Source: Streptomyces sp. NRRL S-340 (lineage in GTDB: Bacteria; Actinomycetota; Actinomycetes; Streptomycetales; Streptomycetaceae). From it: a stretch of DNA of 64,000 bases. Under the pieces are notes generated by a model. That model did not search any database and had not been told where the DNA came from. It worked only from the letters and a program-made list of their open reading frames with translations. The position numbers were made by a program, and so were the translations under genes. The DNA is taken from assembly GCF_000720185.1 (NCBI RefSeq), contig NZ_JOIY01000010.1, positions 1 through 64,000 of the forward strand, written 5' to 3'. The stretch's first letter is position 1. Each line of letters opens with the position of its first letter. Shown here piece by piece: positions 56,288-64,000 of the stretch.

Positions 56288-58788
56288 CAGAGGGCCACCG
56301 CCTTCCCGTCGGCGCCGGTCGCCCCGCGCGTGTAGCGGGGGTGGATCAGCCCCACGCAGGTGTACGGCAGTGCGTCCACCTCCTCGACGGGCACCCCGCG
56401 CTGCCCGGCCAGCAGGCGCACGTGGTCCAGGTCCGCGCCGGCCCCGGCCCGCGCCAGGATCTTCCACGGCACCCGGCGCAGCAGTACGCGCGTGGTCTCG
56501 CCGACGCCCGGCTTGACCAGGTTCACGTCGTGGATGCCGTACTCCTCGCTGATCCGCTCGACCGCCGCCCAGCCCGCCCAGGTCGGTGCGCGGTCGCCGG
56601 CCAGCAGTTCCTTGACGGTCACCTCGACGGCGTCGGCGACCTCGCCGAAGCGGGCCGTGACGGTGTCGAGGAAGACGCCGGACAGGTCGGCGCCCGCCAG
56701 GTCCCGGTAGAACTTCGCACCGTGGAAGTCGTGCGGTCCGACCAGGTCGGCGCGGAGCACGGTGCGCGAGACGAGCCCGGAGACGGTGGAGTTGAGGCAG
56801 GCGGACGGGATGAGGAAGTCCTCCCGGGTGCCGTAGGTGCGTACGCACGAGCCCGGGTCGGCGAGCACGGCGATCTCCGGGTCGAAGCCGGTGGCGCCGC
56901 CCGCCTCCTCGAACCGGCGGACCGCCTCGGCGAGTTCCCGGGTGATGGCGCCCTTGCCGGTCCAGCCGTCGACGAAGACGACGTCGGCCGGGTCGTGGTG
57001 GGCGGCCAGCCAGCGCAGCGCGTTGGCGTCGATGCCCCGGCCGCGCACGATCGAGACGGCGTAGTGCGGCAGTTCCAGGCCGTGCCGGAAGGCGGCCCAG
57101 CGGCGCATCAGCACACCGACGGGCGTTCCGGCGCGGGCCAGGGAGACGAGGACCGGGCGGGGAGAGCGCTCGGCGAGGACGAGTTCGGTGACCGCGCCGA
57201 CGGCCTGGGCGAGCCGGCCCGCCGAGGCGCCGAGGGCCGCGTGGAACAGCTCCTGGTACTGGGCGCTGGGCTGGTACTCCACCGGCAGGGACTCGGCGTA
57301 GTGGGCGCCGCCGCTCTGGATGGCCTCCTCGCGCTCCTCGGTCGGCGCCTCCAGGGTGACGTCCGAGAGGTCCTGGAGCAGCCAGCCGACCTCCTCGGGC
57401 GCGTACGAGGAGAAGGCGGGGCCGCGCAGGGGCTCGGGCAGCATGGTGGGACTTTCCTGACTCTCCTGGGCTCCCCGGGCCGGCCGGGGTCCCTCGGCGA
57501 AGGCGGGGACGTAGGACGGCACGACCGTGAGCAGGACGTGCGGGGTGTGGTCGGCGAGGCGGGCCAGCAGGCCCCCGGGCGCGTGCAGGGACGGGGTGTC
57601 GGCGGCCGAGTCGACGACGACGAGGACGGCGTCGAAGCCGGCGCCCGCCACGTTGTAGGCGTAGCGCTCGCCCGGACCGTCGGCCGGGTCGTCGTGCGCG
57701 GGGAAGACCAGGCGGCTGCGGATGGCGTAGCCGGGGTCGTCGACGGCGAGGACGGGTGAGCGGGTGGTGGTGGAGGAACGCACCTCGGCGCCGGTGGCCC
57801 GCTCCAGTTCGTGGGCGAGCCGCAGCGGCGCGTACATCAGTTCCTCGCAGCCGAGGACCAGGATCCGGCGGGCGCCGGCGGGCAGGGCGCGCCGCAGCCG
57901 GTCCGCCATGGCGGGCAGGGCGCGCTCCAGCCGTTCGCGGTGCGCCGGGGTGAAGCCGTGCCGGGCGCCGTCCGGCAGGCCGCGGGGCCAGTCCAGTCCG
58001 ACCCGGACGACCTGGCCGGGCGTGTGCCGGGCGGGGGGCGCGGCGGGCTCCTGGGCGTGCGGCGCCGCCTTCTCGTACCGGGCGACCAGTTCCTGTCCCT
58101 TCGCCAGGACGCCCTCGGGGAGGCGGACCGTGCCCGAGGCGGCGGCGACGAGGTCGACGCGGGCGCCGATGCCGCGGGCGAAGTCGTCCAGGCGGGCGGT
58201 GTCGGCCGCCGAGCGCATGTCCACCAGGGCGACCACCACGTACCGCGTGCGCGGGTGGCGGGCGTGCAGGTCGCGGATGGTGTTCAGGACGGTGCTGCCC
58301 GTGGAGAACTCGTCGTCCACCAGCACCAGCGGGCCGCTCGTGGCCAGCAGCGCCGGGTCCTCCGGCAGCAGCAGGTGGGAGGTCGCGTGCGAGTGGGACT
58401 CCTCGAAGCCGCCGGCCGGCCGCACGCCGGGGACGGGCCTGCGGGTGGAGTGCAGGTAGGGGACCGCTCCCAGGCCGTCGGCGACCGAGTGGCCCAGGCC
58501 GGTCGCGGTCTCCGCGTATCCGAGGACGACGGCACGGGCGGCCTCGCCCTCGCCGAGCAGGTCCCGGACGCGGCGGCCCAGGTCGAGCCCGTGCCCGTAG
58601 ACCACCGACGGCGACTGCGGTACGTGCTTGCCGAGGACGTGGGAGACCAGGAGGTGGGCGCGCTTGGGGTTGCGGCGCAGCGCGAGTCCGAGCAGGCCGG
58701 TCAGTTCGCCGCCGCCCACGAGTTCCACGCCGAGCCGCTCGGCGACCCAGGTGCCGGACCATATGCCGTCGTGCACTGCCTTGTTCAT
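56287..58788 (-). CDS. Fused phosphoribosyltransferase/TRSP and StiP-like protein (Ter module)
   Basis: An 833-aa two-module protein. Residues ~1-170 are a phosphoribosyltransferase with VVLGYAETATGLGH and the PRPP loop LVLVDDEFSTGST (157-166). Residues ~270-430 form the TRSP-type domain (GCEELMYAPLRLAHELERATG, STTTRSPVLAVDD). From ~449 on is the StiP-like module (RGPAFSSYAPEEVGWLLQDLSD, VFVDGWTGKGAITREL). In many genomes these are two genes. An internal ATG at 57444 (residue 449), preceded by AGGAAAG, could start the second module alone. ATG at 58788. Part of the Ter-associated nucleoside-like biosynthetic set. Confidence 0.82.
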   Translation of the reverse strand: MNKAVHDGIWSGTWVAERLGVELVGGGELTGLLGLALRRNPKRAHLLVSHVLGKHVPQSPSVVYGHGLDLGRRVRDLLGEGEAARAVVLGYAETATGLGHSVADGLGAVPYLHSTRRPVPGVRPAGGFEESHSHATSHLLLPEDPALLATSGPLVLVDDEFSTGSTVLNTIRDLHARHPRTRYVVVALVDMRSAADTARLDDFARGIGARVDLVAAASGTVRLPEGVLAKGQELVARYEKAAPHAQEPAAPPARHTPGQVVRVGLDWPRGLPDGARHGFTPAHRERLERALPAMADRLRRALPAGARRILVLGCEELMYAPLRLAHELERATGAEVRSSTTTRSPVLAVDDPGYAIRSRLVFPAHDDPADGPGERYAYNVAGAGFDAVLVVVDSAADTPSLHAPGGLLARLADHTPHVLLTVVPSYVPAFAEGPRPARGAQESQESPTMLPEPLRGPAFSSYAPEEVGWLLQDLSDVTLEAPTEEREEAIQSGGAHYAESLPVEYQPSAQYQELFHAALGASAGRLAQAVGAVTELVLAERSPRPVLVSLARAGTPVGVLMRRWAAFRHGLELPHYAVSIVRGRGIDANALRWLAAHHDPADVVFVDGWTGKGAITRELAEAVRRFEEAGGATGFDPEIAVLADPGSCVRTYGTREDFLIPSACLNSTVSGLVSRTVLRADLVGPHDFHGAKFYRDLAGADLSGVFLDTVTARFGEVADAVEVTVKELLAGDRAPTWAGWAAVERISEEYGIHDVNLVKPGVGETTRVLLRRVPWKILARAGAGADLDHVRLLAGQRGVPVEEVDALPYTCVGLIHPRYTRGATGADGKAVAL

Positions 58789-58838
58789 GCGTTCCTTGGG
58801 GTGGGGGGCAGGGTCGGGGTGGCCGGGGCGGGCGGCGG

Positions 58839-60023
58839 TCAGGGGGCGGCCGGGCCGCCGGGGATGCCCGCGGCGAGCAGTTCCACGAAGCCGACGTCCT
58901 CCCGGGCGACGCCGAAGACCTCGGCGCGCAGCAGGGTCCGCTCGGCCCAGGCGCGGTGCGGCTTCACCTCGTTCATCTTGTTGGTGTACGCCGACCTGAG
59001 CACGCCCCCGCCGCCGCGCTCGGGCCGCAGGATGTCCGCCGCGTCGCTGTACTCCTCGTGACTGACGACGGACAGCGCGTGCACGGGGAGCACGTGCGAG
59101 GGGTGGATGCAGGTCTTGCCCAGCAGCCCGTTGGCCTGGTCCAGGGAGATCTCCCGCAGCAGCCCGTCCATGGCGTGCTCGATCAGTGTCTCGCGCAGCC
59201 CGGCCGCCTGCACCTCAAGGAAGGGGCTCTGCCGCAACTGCGGCTTGAACATGCGCTCCTGCGCCCGGAAGTACTCCCACACCGGGCCGGTCACGGTGAA
59301 CCCGGTGCCGTCGGCGCGGCCCAGCATGTTGACGACGTCGGCGATGACGGAGGCGACGATCTGGACGTCGTAGGCCGTCATGTCGGGGGCCCGGCGCAGC
59401 CCGTAGGAGGAGCAGAAGTCGGTGACGCCCAGGCGCAGGGCGAGGACCCGGTCGCGGTACTTGTCGACCGCGCGGAAGATCCCCTCCAGGGTCTCCACCC
59501 GGCTCTCCCTGTAGAGCAGTTCGGGCGACTCCAGGACGGGCATGGCGAACAGCCGCCGTCCGCAGGCCGCCTCGGCGGCCTGCACCGCCTCCAGGAACGG
59601 CAGTCCGCGTTCGCCGGTGAACTTCGGCAGGACGAATCCGGACAGCAGCCGGACCGCCGGTCCCAGGCGCCGCACCAGGTCGGGTATCTGCCCGGCGGTG
59701 CGGACCCGGACGAACAGCAGCGGGAGCGCGGCGGGCGCGGGGAGCGCGGCCAGGGCGGCGAACTGCCGCACGAGGTTCGCCTCGCCCTGCTCCACCTCCG
59801 CGTCGTCGATCGAGTCCTCCAGGCACAGCACCATGGAGACCACGCCGCGGGCGGCCTGCTTGACGACGTCGTCGGCCAGGTGCGGGCGGGTGGCCGGGCT
59901 GTAGAGGGTGGCGCCCAGGGCGGCGGAGAGCAGCCGCGCCGGGGAGTCGGCGGTGAACTCCCCCGGCTCCCGGTGGAAGAGGCGCTGACGCACCTGCGGA
60001 GTGAGGTGCCCGAAATGACGCAT
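58839..60023 (-). CDS. HpcH/HpaI aldolase/citrate-lyase-like protein (Ter module)
   Basis: A 394-aa TIM-barrel protein of the citrate-lyase/HpcH group. [16 protein letters not shown] supplies the metal-site Glu/Asp region, [17 protein letters not shown] and [16 protein letters not shown] continue the barrel, and [16 protein letters not shown] matches the family's C-terminal motif. Proteins of this kind are fixed members of the Ter biosynthetic module, where they are thought to act on a sugar or nucleoside-like intermediate. ATG at 60023. Divergent from TerD over a 170-bp region. Confidence 0.85.
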   Translation of the reverse strand: MRHFGHLTPQVRQRLFHREPGEFTADSPARLLSAALGATLYSPATRPHLADDVVKQAARGVVSMVLCLEDSIDDAEVEQGEANLVRQFAALAALPAPAALPLLFVRVRTAGQIPDLVRRLGPAVRLLSGFVLPKFTGERGLPFLEAVQAAEAACGRRLFAMPVLESPELLYRESRVETLEGIFRAVDKYRDRVLALRLGVTDFCSSYGLRRAPDMTAYDVQIVASVIADVVNMLGRADGTGFTVTGPVWEYFRAQERMFKPQLRQSPFLEVQAAGLRETLIEHAMDGLLREISLDQANGLLGKTCIHPSHVLPVHALSVVSHEEYSDAADILRPERGGGGVLRSAYTNKMNEVKPHRAWAERTLLRAEVFGVAREDVGFVELLAAGIPGGPAAP

Positions 60024-60193
60024 GTAGCTCCCCCGTGGTGGCGCGCGACGTGGAAAAGGTGGCCGGTAATAGTACGTACGGGTCGGTGTCGGTGGTTCCC
60101 GGGGGGCATGAACTTCTGGTAACGGGGCGAGGGCGGCCGTGCGGTGTCCGGGCCGCGTTGTCGTGGCCAGGACCGAGAGGGCAGGATGACCGC

Positions 60194-61033
60194 ATGACGC
60201 GCGCGATGCTGAAGGGGTCGAACGTCCCGCTGGAGGCCGCCACGGTACGGGCCGTGGTGCGGTGGACGCCCGGTCAGGGGGTGCCGGACGTCGATGCGTC
60301 GGCGCTGCTCCTCGGCCCCGGCGGCCGTGCCCGCTCCGACGAGGACTTCGTCTTCTACAACCAGCCGCGGCACCCCTCGGGGAAGGTCTGGCGGCTGGGC
60401 AAGCGACGGACCGCCCAGGTGCTGACCGACACGATCCAGACGGACCTGCTCGGTGTGGAGCCGGAGGTGAGCCGGATCCTGCTGGTCGCCTCGGCGGACG
60501 GCATGGCCTTCGAGCGGGTGCGGGAGCTGAGCATCCTGCTGTACGACGCGGCGGCCGCCGACACCGAGCCGCTGGCGTCCTTCGACATCAAGCCCGAGAC
60601 GGGCCAGGAGACCGCGCTGATCTGCGGTGAGCTGTACCGCCGGGGCGAGTCGTGGAAGTTCCGCGCGCTGGGCGAGGGCTACTCGAACGGGCTGATGGGC
60701 CTCGCGACGGACTACGGCATCTCGGTCGACGAGACGGAGGAGCCCGCCGGGAGCGGCGGCACGGACGGCACGGCGGCGGGGGCGGCGCCCTCGGCGGCCC
60801 AGCCGCTGCCGCCCGAGCAGCCCCCCACGTACGCGTATCCGCCGCAGCCGCCGGCGCCGCAGTCACCTCCGGCCACGGCGCCGCAGCCGGCCTACGGGTA
60901 TCCGCAGCCGGCCTACGGCCCCGGCCCGCAGCCCGCGGGGGCACCCTCGGGGCACGGGTACCCGCCGCCGGCGGCGGTCCCCGACCCGGACTTCCGGCTG
61001 CCCCCGCAGGGGCCGCAGTTCATCGGACGGTGA
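60194..61033 (+). CDS. terD: TerD-family protein
   Basis: A 279-aa protein. The TerD beta-sandwich covers residues ~1-185: [52 protein letters not shown] and [23 protein letters not shown], with the conserved acidic calcium-binding positions (DVDASA, SDEDF). The tail is Pro/Gly/Gln/Tyr-rich ([16 protein letters not shown]). Members bind Ca2+ and take part in tellurite and stress resistance. ATG at 60194 with AGAGGGCAGGA upstream. Divergent from the aldolase-like gene. Confidence 0.9.
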   Translation: MTRAMLKGSNVPLEAATVRAVVRWTPGQGVPDVDASALLLGPGGRARSDEDFVFYNQPRHPSGKVWRLGKRRTAQVLTDTIQTDLLGVEPEVSRILLVASADGMAFERVRELSILLYDAAAADTEPLASFDIKPETGQETALICGELYRRGESWKFRALGEGYSNGLMGLATDYGISVDETEEPAGSGGTDGTAAGAAPSAAQPLPPEQPPTYAYPPQPPAPQSPPATAPQPAYGYPQPAYGPGPQPAGAPSGHGYPPPAAVPDPDFRLPPQGPQFIGR

Positions 61034-61060
61034 CCCGCCGGTGAACCGCGGCCCCGGCGC

Positions 61061-61408
61061 TCACGCCGTCCGGGCGAGCGCCGCGAGCAGCCGGACCATC
61101 CGCTCCAGCGCCTCGGTGTACGCCCGGTAGTCGCTCACCAGCCGCGCCTCGTCCGCCCCGTGCGGGGTGATCGAGTCGAGGTCCCGCCGGAGGGTCTCGG
61201 CCTCCAGGACCAGCGCCCCGGTGTCGGGCACCTCGGCGGCGCCGATCCGGCCGTCGTACACCCGTGTCGCGTACCCCGCGACGTACCCGTCGAGGTCGAG
61301 CAGGCGGGAGTTCCAGTCACGCAGCTCCTCCTCACGGGGGCGGTCGGGGTAGGGCAGGGCCCGGAAGGCCTCGAAGGCCGCGCGGAACCCGGCTGCTGTC
61401 TCAGTCAT
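61061..61408 (-). CDS. Probable immunity protein of the ALF/Hint toxin
   Basis: A 115-aa acidic, helical protein (FRAAFEAFRALPYPDRPREEELRDWNS..., DTGALVLEAETLRRDL). No family recognised. Its ATG at 61408 overlaps the end of the large toxin gene by 8 bases, the classic toxin-immunity arrangement; this is the basis of the call. It ends 28 bases before the convergent TerD gene. Confidence 0.6.
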   Translation of the reverse strand: MTETAAGFRAAFEAFRALPYPDRPREEELRDWNSRLLDLDGYVAGYATRVYDGRIGAAEVPDTGALVLEAETLRRDLDSITPHGADEARLVSDYRAYTEALERMVRLLAALARTA

Positions 61409-64000
61409 GCCAGGTGACGATCTTCCCGTCCTTGGTGTAGATCCCCTCGCCGCCGAACAGGCCGCCGCGGATCTTCCACCCCATCTCGCCGTTCCTCAGC
61501 TTCCACGGGATGCGGTCCTCGGGCTTGGTCTTGTTCCAGAGATCCATCGCTTCCTTGGTGTACTCGGCGAGGGTCCTGCCCTTGCCGTGCTTGTCGAGAT
61601 GGTAGACCGCGGTCTCCTCCGCGCTGCTGAAGGTCGCCTTGTCCCAGTGCTGGAGCGCGTCCGCGTCGGCCCCGCAGAACTTGCCCGCGTTGTGGACCAG
61701 CACCGCGGTGTCGCCGGCGAGGACGTAGTAGGTGTGCAGTTCGGCGACCGTCAGGTTGTAGACCCGCTGGTCGGGGGCGGTCCAGGCGCGGGTCGCCGTG
61801 ATCCGCGCCCGCTTGCCGGCGTCGGTGCGCAGCCGCATGCCGGGGGTGAGCCGGTCCGCGTCGCGCCAGGCGCCGCGGCCGTCCGCCACCCAGAAGGGGT
61901 GCTTGTCGGTGCTGACCACCGTGCCGCCGTGCCCGGCCGCCGACCGGCCGACCGTGACGTCGACGAGTGCCTTGCGTCCCCTGCCGGTGACGGTCGCCTC
62001 GACGGGCTCGGCCACCGTCCGCCCGGACTCCGGGTCGGTGGCCACCACGCGGTCGCCGGCCCTGACGTCCTCGATGGGCTTGGTCCGCCGGCCGGCCAGC
62101 AGCACCCGGGTGCCGGGCGCGAAGCTGTTGCACGGCGACTTCCTCAGGAACTTGTACCTGAGAGCGTGCAGCGCGAGGTCCTTCATGCACGACGAGTCGA
62201 ACTTGTCGAAGCACTTCTCGATCTCGTCGATGCCCACGTACCAGGCGATCAGGCGGTCCAGGTAGGTGGTGGTGATGCAGCCCATGCCGCCGGCGCCGTC
62301 ACCGCCGCACACCAGGATGGTGTCGCCGGCCTTGATGTCGCCGTTGAAGGCGTGCTCCCTGCGGAACTGGAACAGCCGCTTCTCCAGGGCCTTGCGCAGT
62401 TCCTTGTCCGAGAGCGGCTTGCTCGGGTCCTTGGACTCCTCCTGGACCTGCGCCTTCAGCTCCGCCACGAGCTTGTCGGCGGCGATCTTCAGCGCTTCCG
62501 AGGAGGCCTTGGCCGCCGCCGCGGCGTCCTTGCCTGCGGCGCTCGCGGAGGCCGCCGCCTGGTACGCGGCCGTGCCGGCCTGGGCGGAGTAGCCCGAGGC
62601 GACCGCCGCGGAGTGCTCAGCCTGCTGGGCGGAGTGGGCGGCGGACTGGGCGTCCTTCTGGGCCGAGGCCGCCGCGTTCCTGGCGGTCTTCGCGGACTCG
62701 GCGGCGCGGGTGGCGGAGGCCGCCGCGTCGTCGGCCGACTTGTCGGCCTGCGCGGCGTAGTCGGAGGCCTGCTCGGCCGAGTGCTTCGCCTTGTCGGCCC
62801 ACTCCAGGGCCTTGGCGGCGTCCTTGCGGGCGAGGGCGGCCACGCGCTGTGCCTCGGCGGCGTCCGCGTGGGCGAGCGCGGCCGACTTGTAGGCGGCGCT
62901 CAGCAGGGTGTTGATCTCCGCGATGTGGGACGCGGCGTTGGCGTCACGCTGCCGCGCCCGGTACAGGCCCGTCTGGAGGAAGGAACGCAGGCCGGCCGGC
63001 GGCCCGGTCAGCGCCGCCTGCGCGGCGGCCTGGACCTCGGGTCCGCCGCTCGCCAAGGCGGCGGAGACGGCGACCCGGTCGTCGTCCTCGCGCGCCTTGT
63101 ACTGGCCGGTCTCCAGGAACTCCTGGAGATCGGCGGCGGTGCCGTCCAGCGCCTTGCTGCCGGCGGCCTTCACGCCCGGGCCGCCCTCGGCCATGATCTT
63201 GCCGACGGCGATCCGGTCGTCGTCCTCCTTGCCCGGGTAGGCGCGGGTGCGCAGGAACTCCCGGACCTGGTCGATCGGCTTGTCCAGCACGTCCAGCGCG
63301 GCCTGCCGCTGCGCCGGCTTGTCGCTGGTCTCGGCGATGTTCGCCGCGCTCACGCGGTCGTCCTGCTCCAGGGCGACGTCCAGCCCGGTGCGCACGAACT
63401 CGGCCACGTCCTCGTCGGTGCCGGTCACGGCCGTCTCGGCCGCGTCCTTCACCCAGGTGCCCCCGCTGGTGAGCAGGTTGACGGCGGCCTGCCGGCCCTT
63501 GGCGGCCGTGACCTGCGGGTCGGTGGAGGCGGCGGCGTCCTGCACGAGCTGCCGGGTCTCGGCGTCCAGTCGCTGGACCCGGCCCGCCTCCCACGTGGCC
63601 TGGGCGACCTGCGCCTCGTGCTCCTTGTTGGCCTCCTCCGCGGCGAGGACGTCCTCGTCCTGCTGCTCGGCGAGCCGCTCGGCGTCCGCCTTGCGGGCCA
63701 GGTCGGCCACGGTCGCCGCCTGGTCGGCCGCGGTCTGCGCGTCGTCGGCCGCCTTGCTCGCCTCGTTCGCCGCGTCCGTCGACGCCTTGGCGGCGTCCAC
63801 CGCCTTGCCCGCCTCGTCGGCGGCCTTGTCGGCGGCCGTCGCGGCGGCCTCGGCGTGCGCGGCGGCGGCGTTGGCCGCGTCCCGCGACTGCCGTGCCGCC
63901 GTCGCGGCCTGGTTGGCGTTGGCCTGCGCGGCACCGGCCGCCCGGGTGGCCTGGTCGGCCAGCCGCTTGGCCCGCGCCGCCGCCTGCTGCGCCTCGGTGC
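61401..64000 (-). CDS. Polymorphic toxin: alanine-rich coiled coil, ALF repeats, Hint domain, C-terminal toxin (partial)
   Basis: The open frame enters from the right edge and ends at 61401; at least 866 codons are visible. From the edge: Ala-rich coiled coils (~64000-63500), four ALF repeats of ~42 residues (EFVRTGLDVALEQDDR, EFLRTRAYPGKEDDDR, EFLETGQYKAREDDDR, SFLQTGLYRARQRDAN), a second Ala-rich coil (~62900-62450), then a Hint autoprocessing domain starting CNSFAPGTRVLLAG (62132) and ending VLVHNAG (~61685). The last ~95 residues (AEETAVYHLDKHGKGRTLAEY ... GKIVTWHD) are the toxin, possibly BECR-fold RNase-like. The gene start lies outside. Confidence 0.86.
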   Translation of the reverse strand, partial: TEAQQAAARAKRLADQATRAAGAAQANANQAATAARQSRDAANAAAAHAEAAATAADKAADEAGKAVDAAKASTDAANEASKAADDAQTAADQAATVADLARKADAERLAEQQDEDVLAAEEANKEHEAQVAQATWEAGRVQRLDAETRQLVQDAAASTDPQVTAAKGRQAAVNLLTSGGTWVKDAAETAVTGTDEDVAEFVRTGLDVALEQDDRVSAANIAETSDKPAQRQAALDVLDKPIDQVREFLRTRAYPGKEDDDRIAVGKIMAEGGPGVKAAGSKALDGTAADLQEFLETGQYKAREDDDRVAVSAALASGGPEVQAAAQAALTGPPAGLRSFLQTGLYRARQRDANAASHIAEINTLLSAAYKSAALAHADAAEAQRVAALARKDAAKALEWADKAKHSAEQASDYAAQADKSADDAAASATRAAESAKTARNAAASAQKDAQSAAHSAQQAEHSAAVASGYSAQAGTAAYQAAASASAAGKDAAAAAKASSEALKIAADKLVAELKAQVQEESKDPSKPLSDKELRKALEKRLFQFRREHAFNGDIKAGDTILVCGGDGAGGMGCITTTYLDRLIAWYVGIDEIEKCFDKFDSSCMKDLALHALRYKFLRKSPCNSFAPGTRVLLAGRRTKPIEDVRAGDRVVATDPESGRTVAEPVEATVTGRGRKALVDVTVGRSAAGHGGTVVSTDKHPFWVADGRGAWRDADRLTPGMRLRTDAGKRARITATRAWTAPDQRVYNLTVAELHTYYVLAGDTAVLVHNAGKFCGADADALQHWDKATFSSAEETAVYHLDKHGKGRTLAEYTKEAMDLWNKTKPEDRIPWKLRNGEMGWKIRGGLFGGEGIYTKDGKIVTWHD

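Noticed and set aside
57444..58788. Splitting the 833-aa Ter protein into two annotated genes
   Set aside because: There is no stop between the modules, so one CDS is the plain reading; the internal start is only noted as possible.

Overview
The window is chromosomal DNA from a Streptomyces-type actinomycete. Support for this comes from the very high G+C, strong third-position GC bias, frequent GTG starts, many 4-bp translational overlaps, and family content typical of the genus: the DUF5753-type HTH/DUF397/HATPase set, the Ter module, an ALF-repeat polymorphic toxin, the cobalamin-linked ECF operon and a KstR-like regulator. The species cannot be named from sequence reading alone.

Layout. 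0.3-6 kb: a DHA2-type exporter with a C-terminal carboxypeptidase-regulatory-like domain, a methyltransferase, a zinc amidase and small membrane or secreted proteins. 6-10.4 kb: a divergent pair, with an operon (glycosyltransferase, methyltransferase, toroid/prenyltransferase-like protein) read leftward and a KstR-like TetR regulator read rightward; a perfect KstR-type operator lies between them. 10.4-11.2 kb: a promoter and TPP riboswitch whose downstream gene is a broken SnoaL-like reading frame. 11.2-17.3 kb: a cobalamin riboswitch followed by a five-gene, fully overlapping operon made of two secreted anchored proteins and a complete ECF transporter. 17.3-20.3 kb: a secreted SLT transglycosylase, a secreted lipase and a DUF1275 membrane protein.

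20.3-21.7 kb is a lower-GC islet holding the 3' remnant of an RHS toxin and its probable immunity gene. It is followed by a hydrolase/DUF397/HTH operon with a divergent HATPase gene (21.8-23.9 kb), an aldo-keto reductase/TetR pair with a clear operator, and two large membrane glycosyltransferases (25.9-29.6 kb). 30-43 kb is a mixed stretch of transporters, an O-methyltransferase, FHA and DUF1992 proteins, a DHA2 exporter with a winged-helix tail, a peptidoglycan-binding protein, a decayed sensor kinase, a HAD phosphatase, a manganese (yybP-ykoY) riboswitch with a GDT1-type exporter, and a secreted HNH nuclease. 43-50 kb carries DoxX, DedA, small conserved proteins, a tRNA-Val(TAC), a DUF4097 lipoprotein and a coiled-coil membrane protein. 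49.6-55 kb is cell-envelope: a secreted amidase, a polysaccharide deacetylase and a class A penicillin-binding protein. 55.4-61 kb is a tellurium-resistance-associated (Ter) biosynthetic module. 61-64 kb is a polymorphic toxin (alanine-rich coiled coils, ALF repeats, Hint domain, short C-terminal toxin) with an overlapping immunity candidate; the toxin runs off the right edge.

The points most worth a second look are the KstR operator in front of a glycan/lipid-like operon, the TPP riboswitch feeding a broken gene, the two toxin-immunity loci (one intact, one decayed), the penicillin-binding protein with SxxQ in place of SxxK and three repeated ET(M/V)QL motifs in its cytoplasmic tail, and the fused two-module Ter enzyme.
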